Positions 24,470 through 36,562 of a stretch of 64,000 nucleotides of DNA are shown here, piece by piece. A program made the translations under genes and the position numbers. Each line of letters starts with the position of its first letter. Positions within the stretch are counted from its first letter, which is position 1. The notes beneath the pieces were generated by a model. That model ran no database searches and was not told the origin of the DNA. It saw only the letters and a list, made by a program, of their open reading frames with translations. The DNA is from Stromatinia cepivora (lineage: Eukaryota > Ascomycota > Leotiomycetes > Helotiales > Sclerotiniaceae). The DNA lies in assembly GCA_014898415.1 (NCBI GenBank), contig RCTD01000028.1, positions 1 through 64,000 on the forward strand. The letters run 5' to 3'.

Positions 24470-25298
24470 TGTTGTTGTTATTGAATAATAAAAAACTCTC
24501 ATTGACCACTTCACAATCTGAAGGCCTATATATATACATCATACTCATTCCGAACAATAAGATCAATACAATCAATACGATCAATTAGACCATTTTGGTT
24601 GTTTTGGTCAATTTGGTCAATTTGATTTATTTAATTGACCAATTTGACCATTTCAACCACACCATTATACAAGGGTTCATATATATATATACATTATTAA
24701 TATATATATCATATACATCATATCCATTATGATCAATATGATCATATAGATCAATTAGATCAATTAGGTTGATTTGGTCAATTTGGTCAATTTGGTTAAT
24801 TCATATTGATCATATTGACCAAATTCATTAATACGTCATATGCAACCTAACTATTCGATACACGAATATGAATCTGAATTCTACGAATTCACTAGTATAT
24901 ACAAAACCATTGAATTTAGGGGTATTCGAATAAAGAGGCTTTATTTAATGAATATCGAGGGTGTTGAAGGAAACGAGGAATATTGAAAGAACCTTTATTC
25001 CGAAATAAAAAATCTTTATTTCGAATGGATGAATTAGTATGATACATTGAATGATTAAAGGAATAAGAAAAAGCACAAAGGAGAGCTATAGGCCTTGTCG
25101 TGAAGGGTTTCAACCAAGGAAGCTGAACCTATATAAAAAAGCTATACAAAAATTCAACCTTATTAAAAAACTATACATATATTGAAGCTATTCATACTTT
25201 GATTATTCATAAAAATAATCCTTGAGCCACTACTTCCCATTCATAAGGCCCTTTATTAATAAGGCCCTTTCAGAATTCAGAAAACGTGACCTCCAACA
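24470..25298 (+). mobile_element. Solo LTR, family alpha (829 bp)
   Basis: It begins TGTTGTTGTTATTG and ends GTGACCTCCAACA, flanked by TSD ATGCT (24465-24469 and 25299-25303). It carries the family's TTTGGTCAA/TTGACCAAA runs and a TATATA box. It ends only about 50 bp before the first recognisable codons of the MetE-like pseudogene. Confidence 0.85.
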
Positions 25299-25344
25299 AT
25301 GCTAAATATTACTTTCAATATACTTTTGTTTTTTTGTTTTTATT

Positions 25345-26414
25345 TTGTATCAATTTGAATATCTCAACATAGAATCGATTTATTCGGTCGCCAAGAATGT
25401 CCACTTCGTCGGTAATGTCCGTCTTCCTAATACATCTACTGTCTTTCATGAGCTGTCCGGAGCCTTCCCTACCCAATTGAAGCGCATCCCCGACGGCGAG
25501 CCTGGTAATCGGGGTAACTTCGTCCTTTGGTAACGCAGTGTCTTCTACAAATATCCCTACCTCGTTCGATCCCTCTACTTCTCCTTGGCAAAGGACCCAG
25601 GTCCTATTCCAATTTCTCCAGAGAACATCGAACTTATGCCTATTGGCTACGATAAATACGCGATCAACTCTTATTCCACTTTTTGTCAGCTACGTAATGA
25701 TGGTGTGATTCCCAAAGGTGTGAGATTTCAGGTTTCCCTTCCTACACCTATCAACGTCCTTCACGTTTCGATTGAACCAGCATATCAAGAAGATCTTGAG
25801 CCAGTTTACACCAAATCTTTCCTAACCTGCGTTCGTAATATCAAAACAAAATCCCCACCAAGAACCTCGCAATTCAATAGGATATCGCTGTCGAATTCGC
25901 CTTTCTCGAGGGTATAGTTTTACCTCCACATTGGATCATGGCTTCGAAGGATGAGATTATCAAACGTATCTTGGGGTTAGCGAATTTTGTAGATGAGGAA
26001 GTAGAAATGGGATTTCATTTCTGCTGTGGTGATCTCGGACATCAACATTTTGTACAAACGAAGGATATGGACTTATTTATTGATATTGCGAATAAGGTTT
26101 TGGATCCGACAAGGAAGAAAAGATTAGCAAATTGGCTTCATATGCCTGTACCCAAAGACCGTACAGATCGAGAGTATTTTCAACCATTGAAGGACTTGAA
26201 AATTGAGGATACGGAGTTGTATTTGGGACTCTTACATCAGCATGATCTTGAAGGAACGAAAGCTAGAATCAATACTGCGAGCGAATTTATAGCAGATTTC
26301 GGTATTGGAACAGAGTGTGGTTTGGGTAGAGCGGATGATGCGGAGTTGAGAAGTGTTTGTCATATTGCAAAGCACATAACAGAGGGTCACCAAGATGTTC
26401 CTGTTGATAGATAA
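25345..26414 (+). pseudogene. MetE/UROD-superfamily (methionine synthase II-like) protein, broken
   Basis: These cytosolic fungal proteins share the zinc-dependent methyltransferase barrel of cobalamin-independent methionine synthase; the physiological substrate is unknown. Seen in order: HFVGNVRLP, RIPDGEPGNRG, GYDKYAINSYSTF, GVIPKGVRFQVSLPTPINV, then in a second frame VEFAFLEGIVLPPHW, MGFHFCCGD with the HxC zinc ligands, WLHMPVPKDR, ELYLGLLH and TECGLGR with the second Cys ligand. A TAA near 25531 replaces a probable Gln (CAA). There is a frameshift near 25848, and a TAG near 25878 replaces a probable Trp. No ATG start remains; the frame begins only 47 bp after a solo LTR. The final 158 codons are intact, so decay may be fairly recent. 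Confidence 0.75.
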
Positions 26415-27703
26415 TTGCAATTTTTGGATTTCATATAAGGATGGATGTTGCGAAGGAAATCATGGTTATGTTCCAGTTTGTATAGATTTGAATGTTCAAA
26501 ATAATCCACTTGGAATAGAAACTATATATGAAAAAATCAGGTTTTATAAATTGTAGAGAAACTTTGGTGGCATTTCAAGACATCTCTGAATCTAATAAGA
26601 GGTTCTCTGAATTGTGTGGTAAGAAATAACAGCAGAAGACAATACTTTTCGAATGAAGATTTTGTCGAGTATCTTCAGTGTGATGATGATCTGATTTCTC
26701 TCGAGTTTAGACGACAGTCACTGTGAAGCCTGATCTGATATACTTATCACTTTAGTTGGGAGTTTAGCGTCAAAAGTGTTTAGGGAGAATGACCCCACTA
26801 TGGATTGTTCTTAGATGAGAGATTTATTATAGCAATATTTGAGAAGCTTAAAAAAGAGATTCTTATATAGGGCAATGGTTAAATGGGAAATTGGAGATGT
26901 GGGGATAATTAGCAACCTCCTGTTTTGCCTGTAGCGGTATGTCAAGAGGCTCAGAGGTGGCATAGCTCGTACTTTAGCCAATGGAAGGAAGATGCAGAAG
27001 CCTACAGCAAAATAAGAAGGGTGATCGCGGTTTTACCTGACACATGAAACTCAGCTGCGGGATGTATGTGCAAAGATAGAAAGATAGATCATCTTGCGAA
27101 TGTAGATCATGTAGATCATGTAGAAATCAATAGAAATGATCAAAATCATATGAATTCTAAAATATAAGATGATGATACGATACAGCTGCATCGAAAAATA
27201 ATATTTTCTTGTATATGCATGCTAACTTTGGAAGTTTAGCCGAGCATAAGGGGTATCGAAATGAGCTTTCAAGGGACCCGATTAGGTGGTTACAACTTGC
27301 TCCGACACTAACTGGTGAGGCTCAGTTCATACTTAGGAGAGTTCATACTTGGGAGAGCTCAGATCCAAGCAGCAAATGCTCAGGATGGTTGGCTAGAATT
27401 GATATAAAAAGAAAAGTGAGGTATGTATCCTCTGGTATTTCCTTATATTGGCATCTTCTATTTTGGCACATCTAGTTTCACTAGATGGAAGTTAGTATCA
27501 TCCTCTTAAGCTTATCCTGTTTTGGTTTTGCCAAATCTTCCTTCCTTTATTCCATTCAAAGATATCTAAAATTCATTTTAAATTGAAGTTCTTTTTTAAT
27601 TAAAAGGTACGCTTATATATCACAAATCTTTATCCCCGACCTCCTTACCATCCTATCTTGCAATCCTACTAAACTCCCAAATAAAGTTTGCACTCTACAC
27701 AGA
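26415..27703. other. Region without a recognised gene
   Basis: A few TTATTTTGGCA-type repeats appear near 27437-27475. The short frame at 27209-27475 starts at no convincing context and resembles no family. Nothing else supported. Confidence 0.35.
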
Positions 27704-28394
27704 ATATCTTCATCCTTTCATCCATTGCAAAAACTCTCCGCTGAAGTTCGTGAAATGATATAGATGGAAGCCTTGACTCACGATCGCATTATCGTATTTG
27801 ACTTCAAAGCAAGTCTCAAGATATAGCTACACTTGATGCCAGAGCCCGCTCTTTTCTATATCAATCAAGGATCAAAGCATTACACCTCCGAATACTACAA
27901 ATAATTCATATACCGCCTACATAACACAGCATCGAAAACACAAACTATACATATAAATCCCGATAACGATATTTGCTATTTTCTCACTCCCAGTGGATTA
28001 TCACCTATCAACGAAAAGATGTTTCATAAAATGTGTACATTTCTTGATGATAATTACCTCCCCTACTGTGCTGGTGTTCGGCCAAGGCGATGGGCTTTTG
28101 ATGTGAAAGTTCTTATCATGGTGTCATGTAGTATTAGGGGATGAACAAGTTGATGAATTTTGCATCATGGTCACCGACGAGAAAGCTACCGATATCATAC
28201 GCCAGTCTGACGAGCTACATCGTATGAAAATATTAAAAACTTTCACTCAAGAATTGAGACCTAAATTAACAGCAGCAAAAGAGGAATTTGAAATGGAAAT
28301 TTTGAAGATCTGTGAAAATGTGGCAGTGTACCAGAGCCCAGATGGCTCTCCTCAACCACCTGCTGTTTCATTTGGGATGATTGAATTACCGTAA
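27704..28394 (+). pseudogene. 2EXR-domain protein, broken
   Basis: From about 27716 one frame reads FHPLQKLSAEVREMI, a stop, then MEALTHDRIIVFDF. This is the typical opening of the fungal 2EXR domain (F..LP.E.R..IW..AL...R). The TAG at 27761 stands exactly where the conserved Trp (TGG) is expected. Two more stops follow before INPDNDICYFLTPSG. The frame shifts near 28120 and resumes as VLGDEQVDEF and an intact helical C-terminus (28167-28394) ending AVSFGMIELP. 2EXR proteins are abundant in Helotiales and have no established function. The 5' end is not defined. Confidence 0.65.
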
Positions 28395-29388
28395 TCATTT
28401 TATCCTGTAAATCTTTCTACATGTATTTAATTCTATACAATAGTTCGAAGCTATCTATAAATATATATCATACAACATTTGATTATAATGAGAACAGACA
28501 ATCGTTCTACGTGCCTTCAAGCTCCACTGACCCCATGTATACATTCTAGAGCCGTGTGTCATACAGCCCTATAGGAGATGTTGTGAGCTTTGCTGAAGGC
28601 TGGGCTGAATTATGACCTAACCTAGCGGGTGCTCGGTGCAGGTTTAGTGTCACTCTGTTGATCATTCTTGAAATATTGAAACTGGTTGCAATGCAGATGT
28701 ATCGAGAAGCGATAGTTCCATCTATGTAGCTAACTCTTCGACTGGCTTAAACAGGACAACTTCTTGGCATCCACTCACAATGAAAACTTTGAAACTGTTC
28801 TCCTATATTGGCAGCTCATTCGGAGCTAAAATTGGCATCGATAATAGCCCTATTACGTTCTTCATCCACAAGGATTTGTTATGTCATCATTTTCAAATGT
28901 CGATATAACAGGGGTTTGTTAAACAGGCGAAACTCTTAGTCATTTCTATCGTACAAATCCAGTGGTATACGGAATGGAAGTAAAAATACTCTACGTATAG
29001 TTGAATATTACAAACTCATTTATAAATGCTTGAAATATGATTCTATCTTTTTATCAATGTAAAAAGAAGAGAGGCAGATTGGTGATTATTTAGACAATAA
29101 TAATTGAAAACCCCATCATAACAGTGACTGGTAATGTAAATCCTGTACTAGAAATTATCGCTTTAGTCATGAATATTTAATACTACGCTACATAGGAAGC
29201 TGTGGCCATACAAAACGACCGCGATCGAGCGCTCCCTGCTTCCTTTCTACAGGCTCGTCTAAACTCCTTCCTTGACTCAAATAACATGAAGTAATCTGAT
29301 AGAATCTATAGTATTCCCTAATTATTTGTTCACAAAACCCTTTCATATTTTATTCAAATTGTTTCTGATTTAGTATCCGATTGAGATT
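28395..29388. other. Intergenic region
   Basis: A+T-rich, with no open frame of note and no repeat recognised. Confidence 0.4.
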
Positions 29389-32226
29389 TCATTCATGACG
29401 ACCTCGTTTTCGAACCTCTAACGTAGTATCCCCATCTGAGTTTAGATTGAAAATAGAATCCTCTAACTTTTTACTGATGTCAATCTCCCCCTCCCGGATA
29501 AGAAGAATTATGTTACTTCCGCTTGCGATCGCTGCCTCGAGACATTTGGGCGGGGTCAATATAGTTGGTTCGGGATCAAAAAGCCTCATACCCTTCCTCA
29601 TATGTTCTATTGCCATTCGGCTAACTTCCCATGAATTAGAGGGGTTAGAAGGATCGACATCAATGAAAATTGAGGGTTTCCAGATGCCTCGCTCCTGAAC
29701 CTTAAACGTGATGCGGACTAAACGTGGCCGCTCTTGAGTTGGCGAAGTTGAACCCTATCAAAATAAATATGTTGAAATAAGATAGATGAGAAGGGTAATA
29801 TATGCCTGCTGTTCACTAGATTGATTATTCACCGAATCCTGTAGAACTTGAATAGTGTCCGAAGCGGGACTTTCCACTAACAGTTCTCGTCTTGATTGTA
29901 TATCCAAAATAGGCGTCTCCTGCCTTATGTCGTGATTATCTGTTTGTATGTCTGGGCGTTCTTTCGCTTGATCAGCTATGGGAAGCCCACTCTTATTTCC
30001 CGTAATCCTATCAGAGACAAGACTCTCCATATCAATTCGTGTATGACGTTTTCTGGTTGGTTCCAAATCTTTCAATATATTCTCATGCTCTTGTCTTTCC
30101 TGTTCTTCTTTATTTTGTCTCTCCCTCTCCAGCATCTCCTGCTCCAGTCTCTCCTGCAATCGTTTCTCCTGTTCCTCTCTCTCTCGTCTCTCTTGCTCCA
30201 TTCTTTCCTGTTCTTGTCTCTATGCTTCAGCCCTCTCAAATTCGTTACCCGGCATCTGCAATCCAGATATATCAATCTCGCTTGTTTCTGGCCCTGAAAT
30301 TTCCGTATGTTGGGCATTGTGAGAAAATGTTTGTGAAAGATGAGAACTATCAGTTATTCCTAGATCTATAGATTTCCCGAAAAAAGCATAGTATACGGAC
30401 CGACGTATAAAGAATGATGTAATATACTTCCCTTTTTCAAAGTTCTCATTGTGTAAGTAAGGTAGGAAGAGTGTTTTCCTGTCTTGTTGATGAGGATCCT
30501 GATCTGGGAGCCCGCAACGATTTCCCGATGAATTAATATTTTCGGAAACAAATGCTGGGGGAGTATCATTGCGAGAAATTACGGAAGCTGTTGAAAACAA
30601 CTTCACGATTTGTGTCACGTTAGATGCCAAGGTAATGTCGTCGTATTGGTACCGGTCGGGCTTTCGCGCCTTTAGTAAGGCATGCAGAGCGATCTCTCTA
30701 TCCGATGAACTTTGCTTCAAGGTTTGGATTTCGGGTGATGCAAAACCTAGACGGTCGGCGAGAGCAGCTAATTCAAATAGAATCATTTCGTCCGCTTTCT
30801 CTACTCCAGATTTTGCAAGGAGATCTTTCTTCTTCTTCTTGGTATCAGGTGGTATCTCCTTGTAGTTCCGCATTGCAAAAGCCCACAACTGCCGATACCC
30901 TATGTCAAAACAATATGTAGCTGGTATTGATGTGTCAACAAAGATAGATTGGGCAATTTCAACAGCGTACTGATCATTTGACTCGTTCGCAAGATGAAAT
31001 TTTCGCTGGAAAGCAGAAAATACTGTATCTCAGCGCGATAGTTTTACCAACCGCTTTAGACTGTTGGCACAAGCACTGAGATACTTTAAATCTTCGAAGA
31101 AAGTGAAGAGTGAAGGGATGAGATATTCGATAGACTGTAGCTCACCCCAGATGGCTTCACGCTCTTGTTGATTGAACGCACTGAAGATCTGTCCACTAAG
31201 CAGTTGACCTTGTAAGACTTGAGCGTCCTGCTTGGAGTATCTTGGAGCCTTGAGCTCCAAAGATTTCACATCGACGTTATTCACCCGTCGAAGAGCGTTC
31301 TTCTCTCCACAGAAAAGGCTGTGCCAAAATTGTCTAATGTGTTCGAGATAGTGTAGAGCTTCCTATTGAATACGTGAGAATGTTTCATCATCGCATAAGC
31401 AGAGCCGGTCAGTTCCGTAGCAACAGCAAACTCACTTCATAACATTTCATATCTAGCAGCTTGTGAAGCGTACTAATTCTCATACCGCTCCAGAGCCCGG
31501 GAATATCTAAGAACTTGTCAAAAGCCGCTGTGAGCTCTCCATCTTCATAATCGAAGAGTTGTCGAAGACCTCGGCGCCCATGATCGGATAGACGAGTTAT
31601 CCACCGCTTCTTAAAGAGGATATTACCCTCTCGTTCATGTTGCCGGACTTTACGATATATCTCTCCATCCGATGGTTTTTCCTCCTTCGAATATTCTTCA
31701 ATCAGAGTTCCTCGAACCTCTGAGTTAGTGTCTACAGAAATTTTAGCAGATATCGTTTTACCTTTTGAGCAGAAAGGTGTTTTATATCTGTGAGATATAG
31801 ATCAACCGTCCACCAGGCATCCACCGGCGGAAGAATCTCTCGAGCGGCTAGGATGCGATGACGTCTATGAAGACAGGTCAATTGATAATTTGAAGGAAAT
31901 TTTAGAAATGGGGGATTATTATCATGGTTATTCATCAATAATTCAGCAGAGGTGTTGGAGGTTCGGATCGCCTCGTTAAGGTCGATTTCATTAATCTCAG
32001 CAGCGATCCGATTTTTAGGATCTAGTCGACGAATAATATCTTTTTGAAACAACTCCTTCAGCCTTTTAACATTCTCCTGATCGAGCTCCCTTGAGTCTTC
32101 CAATGGAAAATGTAGATTCTTCAATCTGACGCATGCAATACCTCTATACTTGAGATGTCTTTCTGCCTCGAGTTTCAACTCGTCTTCCTCTTCAGCTAAC
32201 CGAGATCGGTGCATCTTTGGGAGCAT
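29389..32226 (-). pseudogene. DUF3723-family protein with coiled coil, four exons, two in-frame stops
   Basis: Exons 32226-31762, 31717-31436, 31362-29806 and 29754-29389 join in phase 0, about 889 codons. Introns are 44, 73 and 51 bp; the last uses a GC-AG pair (GCATAT donor). The DUF3723 core is clear: RGIACVRLKNLHFPLEDSR, LHRRHRILAAREILPPVDAW, KKRWITRLSDHG, GLWSGMRISTLHKLLDMKC, LQGQLLSGQIFSAFNQQERE and SLFTFFEDLKYLSAC. A charged coiled coil (RMEQERREREEQEKRLQERL...) and a C-terminal domain ending in a basic tail follow. TGA at 31032-31030 and TAG at 30222-30220 interrupt exon 3; each is one C-to-T step from CGA and CAG. DUF3723 proteins are fungal-specific, often multicopy near transposons, and of unknown function. 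Splice sites and the rest of the frame are intact, so loss is recent. Confidence 0.75.
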
Positions 32227-32277
32227 GTGTTATAACATGAGAACTTGACAATTTTCTAACACTAAGAGAAAAGTAAT

Positions 32278-32436
32278 TCAGTAGCCTTCCTATATATCCT
32301 TTTCGAATTCTTTCATATATCAATACCTTATTCTTATTCGTCGATTTGAATAAAGGTTCATCATTCCAATTATCTTGATTAATATCATAAAGGTTTTTTA
32401 TTCGAATACCCCTGGTATTCGACTAATTAGGTTTCT
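32278..32436 (-). repeat. Truncated LTR-alpha fragment upstream of the DUF3723 gene
   Basis: This matches about 160 bp from the middle of the LTR at 13609-14412 (from CCTTCCTATATCC to CTAATTAGGTTTCT). It is cut off at its right end by the next LTR, and ends with TTTCT, which acts as that LTR's flanking target. Confidence 0.8.
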
Positions 32437-33627
32437 TGTTGTTGTTATTGAATAATAAATAACTCTCATTAACCACTTCACAATATAAAGGCCTATATAT
32501 ATATATATTCATACTCATTCCTAATAATAAGAATAATATGATCAATATGATCGATTAGACCGATTAGGTCAATTTGATTAATTTGGTCAATTCAATCTAA
32601 TTGACCAAATTAACCTAATTGACCAAATTAACCAAATAGACCTAATCGACCTATATATATATATCATATTCATTCTGAATAATAAGATCAATACGATAAA
32701 CAAGATCAACTAGGCCATTTTGATCAATTAGGTCGATTTGGTCAATTTGGTCAATTAAAGCAACCAAATTGACCAAATTGACCAAATTGACCTAATCAAC
32801 CAAATCAACCTAATCAATCAATATACGAATACGAATTCGAACTCTACGAATTCACTAGTATATACGAAACCATCGAATTCATAGGTATTCGAATAAAGAA
32901 ACCTAAATTAGTCGAATACCAAGACCATTCAAAATAAAGAACCTTTATCATACTAATCAAGATAATTAGATCGATTTATATATATATATTATATTCATTT
33001 TAAATAATAAGATCAAAACGATAAATAAGATCAACTAAGTCATTTTGATCAATTAGATCAATTTGGTCAATTTGGTCAATTTGGTCAATTTGGTCAATTT
33101 GGTCAATTTGGTCAATTTGGTCAATTTGGTCGATTTGGTTGATTTGGTCGATTAGGTTGAATTGACCAAATTAATCAAATTGACCTAATCAACCTAATTG
33201 ATCAATATACGAATACGAATTCGAACTCTACGAATTCATTAGTACATACAAAATTATCGAATTTATAGATATTCGAATAAAAAAACCTAAACTAATCGAA
33301 TATCAGGATCATTCGAATAAAGAACCTTTATGATATTAATCAAGATAATTGGAATGATGAACCTTTATTCAAATCGACGAATAAGAATAAGGTATTGATA
33401 TATGAAAGAATTCGAAAAGGATATATAGGAAGGCTATACCTTTAATATTGAAGGTTAAGAATCTGAATCCGAATATTATTCAGTATTATTAATTGTATAC
33501 AATACAATACCTTTATACAACCCTATATTATTATTATAACTTCATAATTGCTTATTCTATTATAGTCTTCAAGCCACTACTTCCAAAATTATAAGGTTTA
33601 TCACCTTCAAATACGTGACCTCTAACA
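32437..33627 (+). mobile_element. LTR, family alpha (1191 bp, internally duplicated), followed by a primer-binding site
   Basis: It begins TGTTGTTGTTATTG and ends GTGACCTCTAACA. It is longer than its relatives because a segment of about 340 bp is repeated in tandem (about 32645-32965 and 32975-33330). The second copy contains eight or more consecutive TTTGGTCAA units (33060-33130). The primer-binding site at its right edge fixes the family orientation. Confidence 0.8.
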
Positions 33628-33642
33628 GGTTATGGAGCCCGG
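33628..33642 (+). promoter_or_regulatory. Primer-binding site resembling initiator tRNA-Met anticodon stem
   Basis: GGTTATGGAGCCCGG directly abuts the LTR end. Apart from one extra G it is the reverse complement of the CGGGCTCATAACC anticodon arm of initiator tRNA-Met. Drosophila copia and yeast Ty5 are known to prime from this half-tRNA. Confidence 0.6.
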
Positions 33643-34383
33643 AAAGCTCTAAAACGGCTATAATTACGAAAAAGCAACTATACGATCAATACTCTCTATC
33701 ATTAAAGGATCGATACGAACCCTAATCATTATCATACGTCATCGCACATCGATATTATATCGAATATCATCAAAACTATCATCATTATATATCGATATAA
33801 TATCGAAGTTATTCTCCTTTTCAAACATCTCGCTTAATACACATCAATCATATCCTATATATCCTATATATCCTATAGGTTTCTTGCGCAATGTTTTGTC
33901 TCTTTGCGAGAAATATTTAAGAAGTTTATATGAATTACTTGAATATATATATATATATGAATATTATAAAAGGATCATATACGAATACTCAAATATATAT
34001 TATATTCGAAACCATTTATTCGAATCGAAAAAGCATTTATTCGAAAGAACTTCAACTACTACGAGATAATTCATTATTATTCGTTGATTATAAATTGAAA
34101 AACGAATATCAACCTATACAAAACTTCGAATTATTATCTTCGATACCATTATTCTTTAATATATATATTCGATTATTATATCAATATAAGATTATAATAT
34201 ATTAATATGATATATTAATATAAAATATAATATATTAATATGATATATTAATATAATAATTTTATATAACAAATATTAAATAAAATAATTCGAAACTTTT
34301 TAATATTCGATACTTTTTCGAAATTATATATATATATAATAATATATATATATTTAATTATTTATCGAATTCGATATACTATT

Positions 34384-34455
34384 TGTCACACCAAAAGTGA
34401 CGCCACTCTTGACGAATGGTTAATTGGGTTGATATAATAATCATTTCCCGTGACA
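34384..34455 (+). mobile_element. 72-bp micro-element, copy 1
   Basis: It starts TGTCACACC and ends CCCGTGACA, with a perfect 6-bp terminal inverted repeat (TGTCAC/GTGACA). TSD CTATT lies at 34379-34383 and 34456-34460. It is far too short to code. A 71/72 identical copy lies in reverse at 36491-36562. Confidence 0.8.
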
Positions 34456-34735
34456 CTATTATATATAATAAAGATATTTATATAATATTTTTAATATAAA
34501 ATATTAAAATAAAGAAATCAAATCTTTATATTCGAATTTAAAAATTTTATTATTATAATATTATTAATAATTCAAAAAGGAAAAACTATTAAAACCGAAT
34601 TAGATCTACTTTAAAGTTATCTTACCGAATAAATTAATATTTTTAATATAAGTATATTATAAAATATAATTTATTATTAATTCATTTTGAAATAAATTTA
34701 ATAATAAAAAGTTTTATTAATAAATTATTATAAAA

Positions 34736-35770
34736 ATGGAATCTGGAAAAAGTTTTAATAGTGAATTATTAATTGGCCGTTCTAATTATAATGAATGGTT
34801 ATATAAAACTAAATTATTTTTAGAAATAAAAAGATTTATACCTTATATTGATGGTTCTAAAAAAAGGCCTGATAAATCATTATATTTTTTAAAAGTAATA
34901 ATTTTATATCAAATGAATTTCATATAAATTATAAATTTAAATTAAATGAATTTAATAATAATTCAATTAAAGCTTTAGCTACAATTAAATCAACAATTAA
35001 TTATGATTTAATTGAAAGGTTTAAAGATAAACTAAACCCAAAAGAGCTTTGGGATTCTGTTAATAATTCATTTGATAAATCTTCATTAAATCTAATTAAT
35101 TTATATTATAATAAATTTAATAATATAAATGATTATATAAATAATATTCAATCATCTTATATTTATTTAAAAGAATTAAAATATGAAATTCAAAAACCTT
35201 TTATAATTTGTATATTATTTAATGGATTAAATGATTCTTTTGATTCTTTTAAATCAAGAAAAACTAAAGAATTATCAAAAGAATTAAAAATTAATAATAA
35301 TATTGATTTAAATAAATTATATTTTGAATTAATATCAGAAGAAGCTAAAATGATAAATTCTTCTGAAATTAATAAATTTAATAAATCTTTAAATAATATT
35401 CAAATTGAAAAATGTAATTTTTGTAATAAAAAGAGTCATTTAGAAAGCAAATCTTTTAAAAAGAATCCTGAACTTTATATCAAAAATTATTATAAAAAGA
35501 ATAATAATAATAATAATAATAATTATTATTATTAAAAAAACTAATAAAATCTCGAAAAATTATCAGATTAAAAGGTCTTTAAATCATAATATTATTGAAA
35601 ATAAAAAGAATTATAATGATTTTAATAACAATATTAATAATCAAGATAATTCAGAACCTAAGAAATATATATCAAATTTCGAAGATAATAATAATTCTTC
35701 GAATATTCAAGGAACAAGCTATTTGAATATCGACGAATTTGATATAGCTGAATCTCCTCAATATATTTAA
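34736..35770 (+). pseudogene. Copia-type gag (UBN2 domain and zinc knuckle) in extremely A+T-rich DNA
   Basis: The ATG-led frame gives LIGRSNYNEWLYKTKLFLEI, the usual copia Gag opening. A slip at a T/A run near 34905 moves it to a second frame with LATIKSTINYDLIERF, KELWDSV, an Asn/Ile-rich helical region and LFNGLNDSF (the UBN2 'L..GLP..Y' position). A knuckle CNFCNKKSHLESKS follows, where the last ligand Cys is now Ser. An AAT run near 35500 causes another shift. The last frame ends ESPQYI at about 35770. No protease, integrase or RT follows, so the element is gag-only or was truncated by later insertions. Codon use is dominated by AAT, AAA, TTA and ATA. Confidence 0.7.
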
Positions 35771-36490
35771 ATATTTTATTTAAATAATAAAAATATGAAT
35801 GAAAATAATAATAATGAATAATAATAAGAATTCAATTTAATTTAAAAGAGGAGCTTAAAAGTTTGATTACTTTTAAAGGGTTTTTAATAAGGATTTCAAA
35901 TTATTTTCATAAATTTATTTAAAATTATAAATAATAAATAAAAATTAACTTTTCAAAAGAAATCCTTGCAATATTTAAATGTATAAGAATTTAAATAAAT
36001 AATCCTGAATATCGAAATATAAATTAATAATTCAAGTAGATATATTGAATATCGAAATATAAATTATTAATTTAAGTAGATATATAAATAGCGAAATATG
36101 AATTATTAATTTAAGTAGTGTGAAAGAGGTAGGTCGAGATACGTGCGTCCCGATAGCACGCTGCGAAGGGAAATGGGAATTGGAACTGATCAGATTACAT
36201 TGTAGAGGCTTCAAGTAGTAAAACTAGTAGGTTTAGACAATGGTTTGGGTTGTGCACAAAAGGGGTACAAAAAGACTAGTGGAAAACGATTGATTTCTTT
36301 CAAGGAGAGGGGAGCAGAGCCCTCTCTTATATCTAACTACGAAGAGTCATGTGACCATATGACTACGAACTAGCTACGTGTTAGGCCTTGATATCCCAAC
36401 TTTCTCACAGTAGATATATGAATATCGAAATATAAATTAATAATTTGAGTAGATATGTAAAATCAAAATAAGGATTATATAAATAGTATT

Positions 36491-36562
36491 TGTCACGGGA
36501 AATGATTACTATATCAACCCAATTAACCATTCGTCAAGAGTGGCGTCACTTTTGGTGTGACA
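36491..36562 (-). mobile_element. 72-bp micro-element, copy 2 (reverse)
   Basis: This is the reverse complement of the copy at 34384-34455 with a single A/G difference. TSD GTATT lies at 36486-36490 and 36563-36567. Both copies keep perfect TGTCAC/GTGACA ends. Confidence 0.8.

Noticed and set aside
35500..35533. Poly-Asn tract as a prion-like domain
   Set aside because: It is the translation of an AAT microsatellite at the end of a frameshifted gag.
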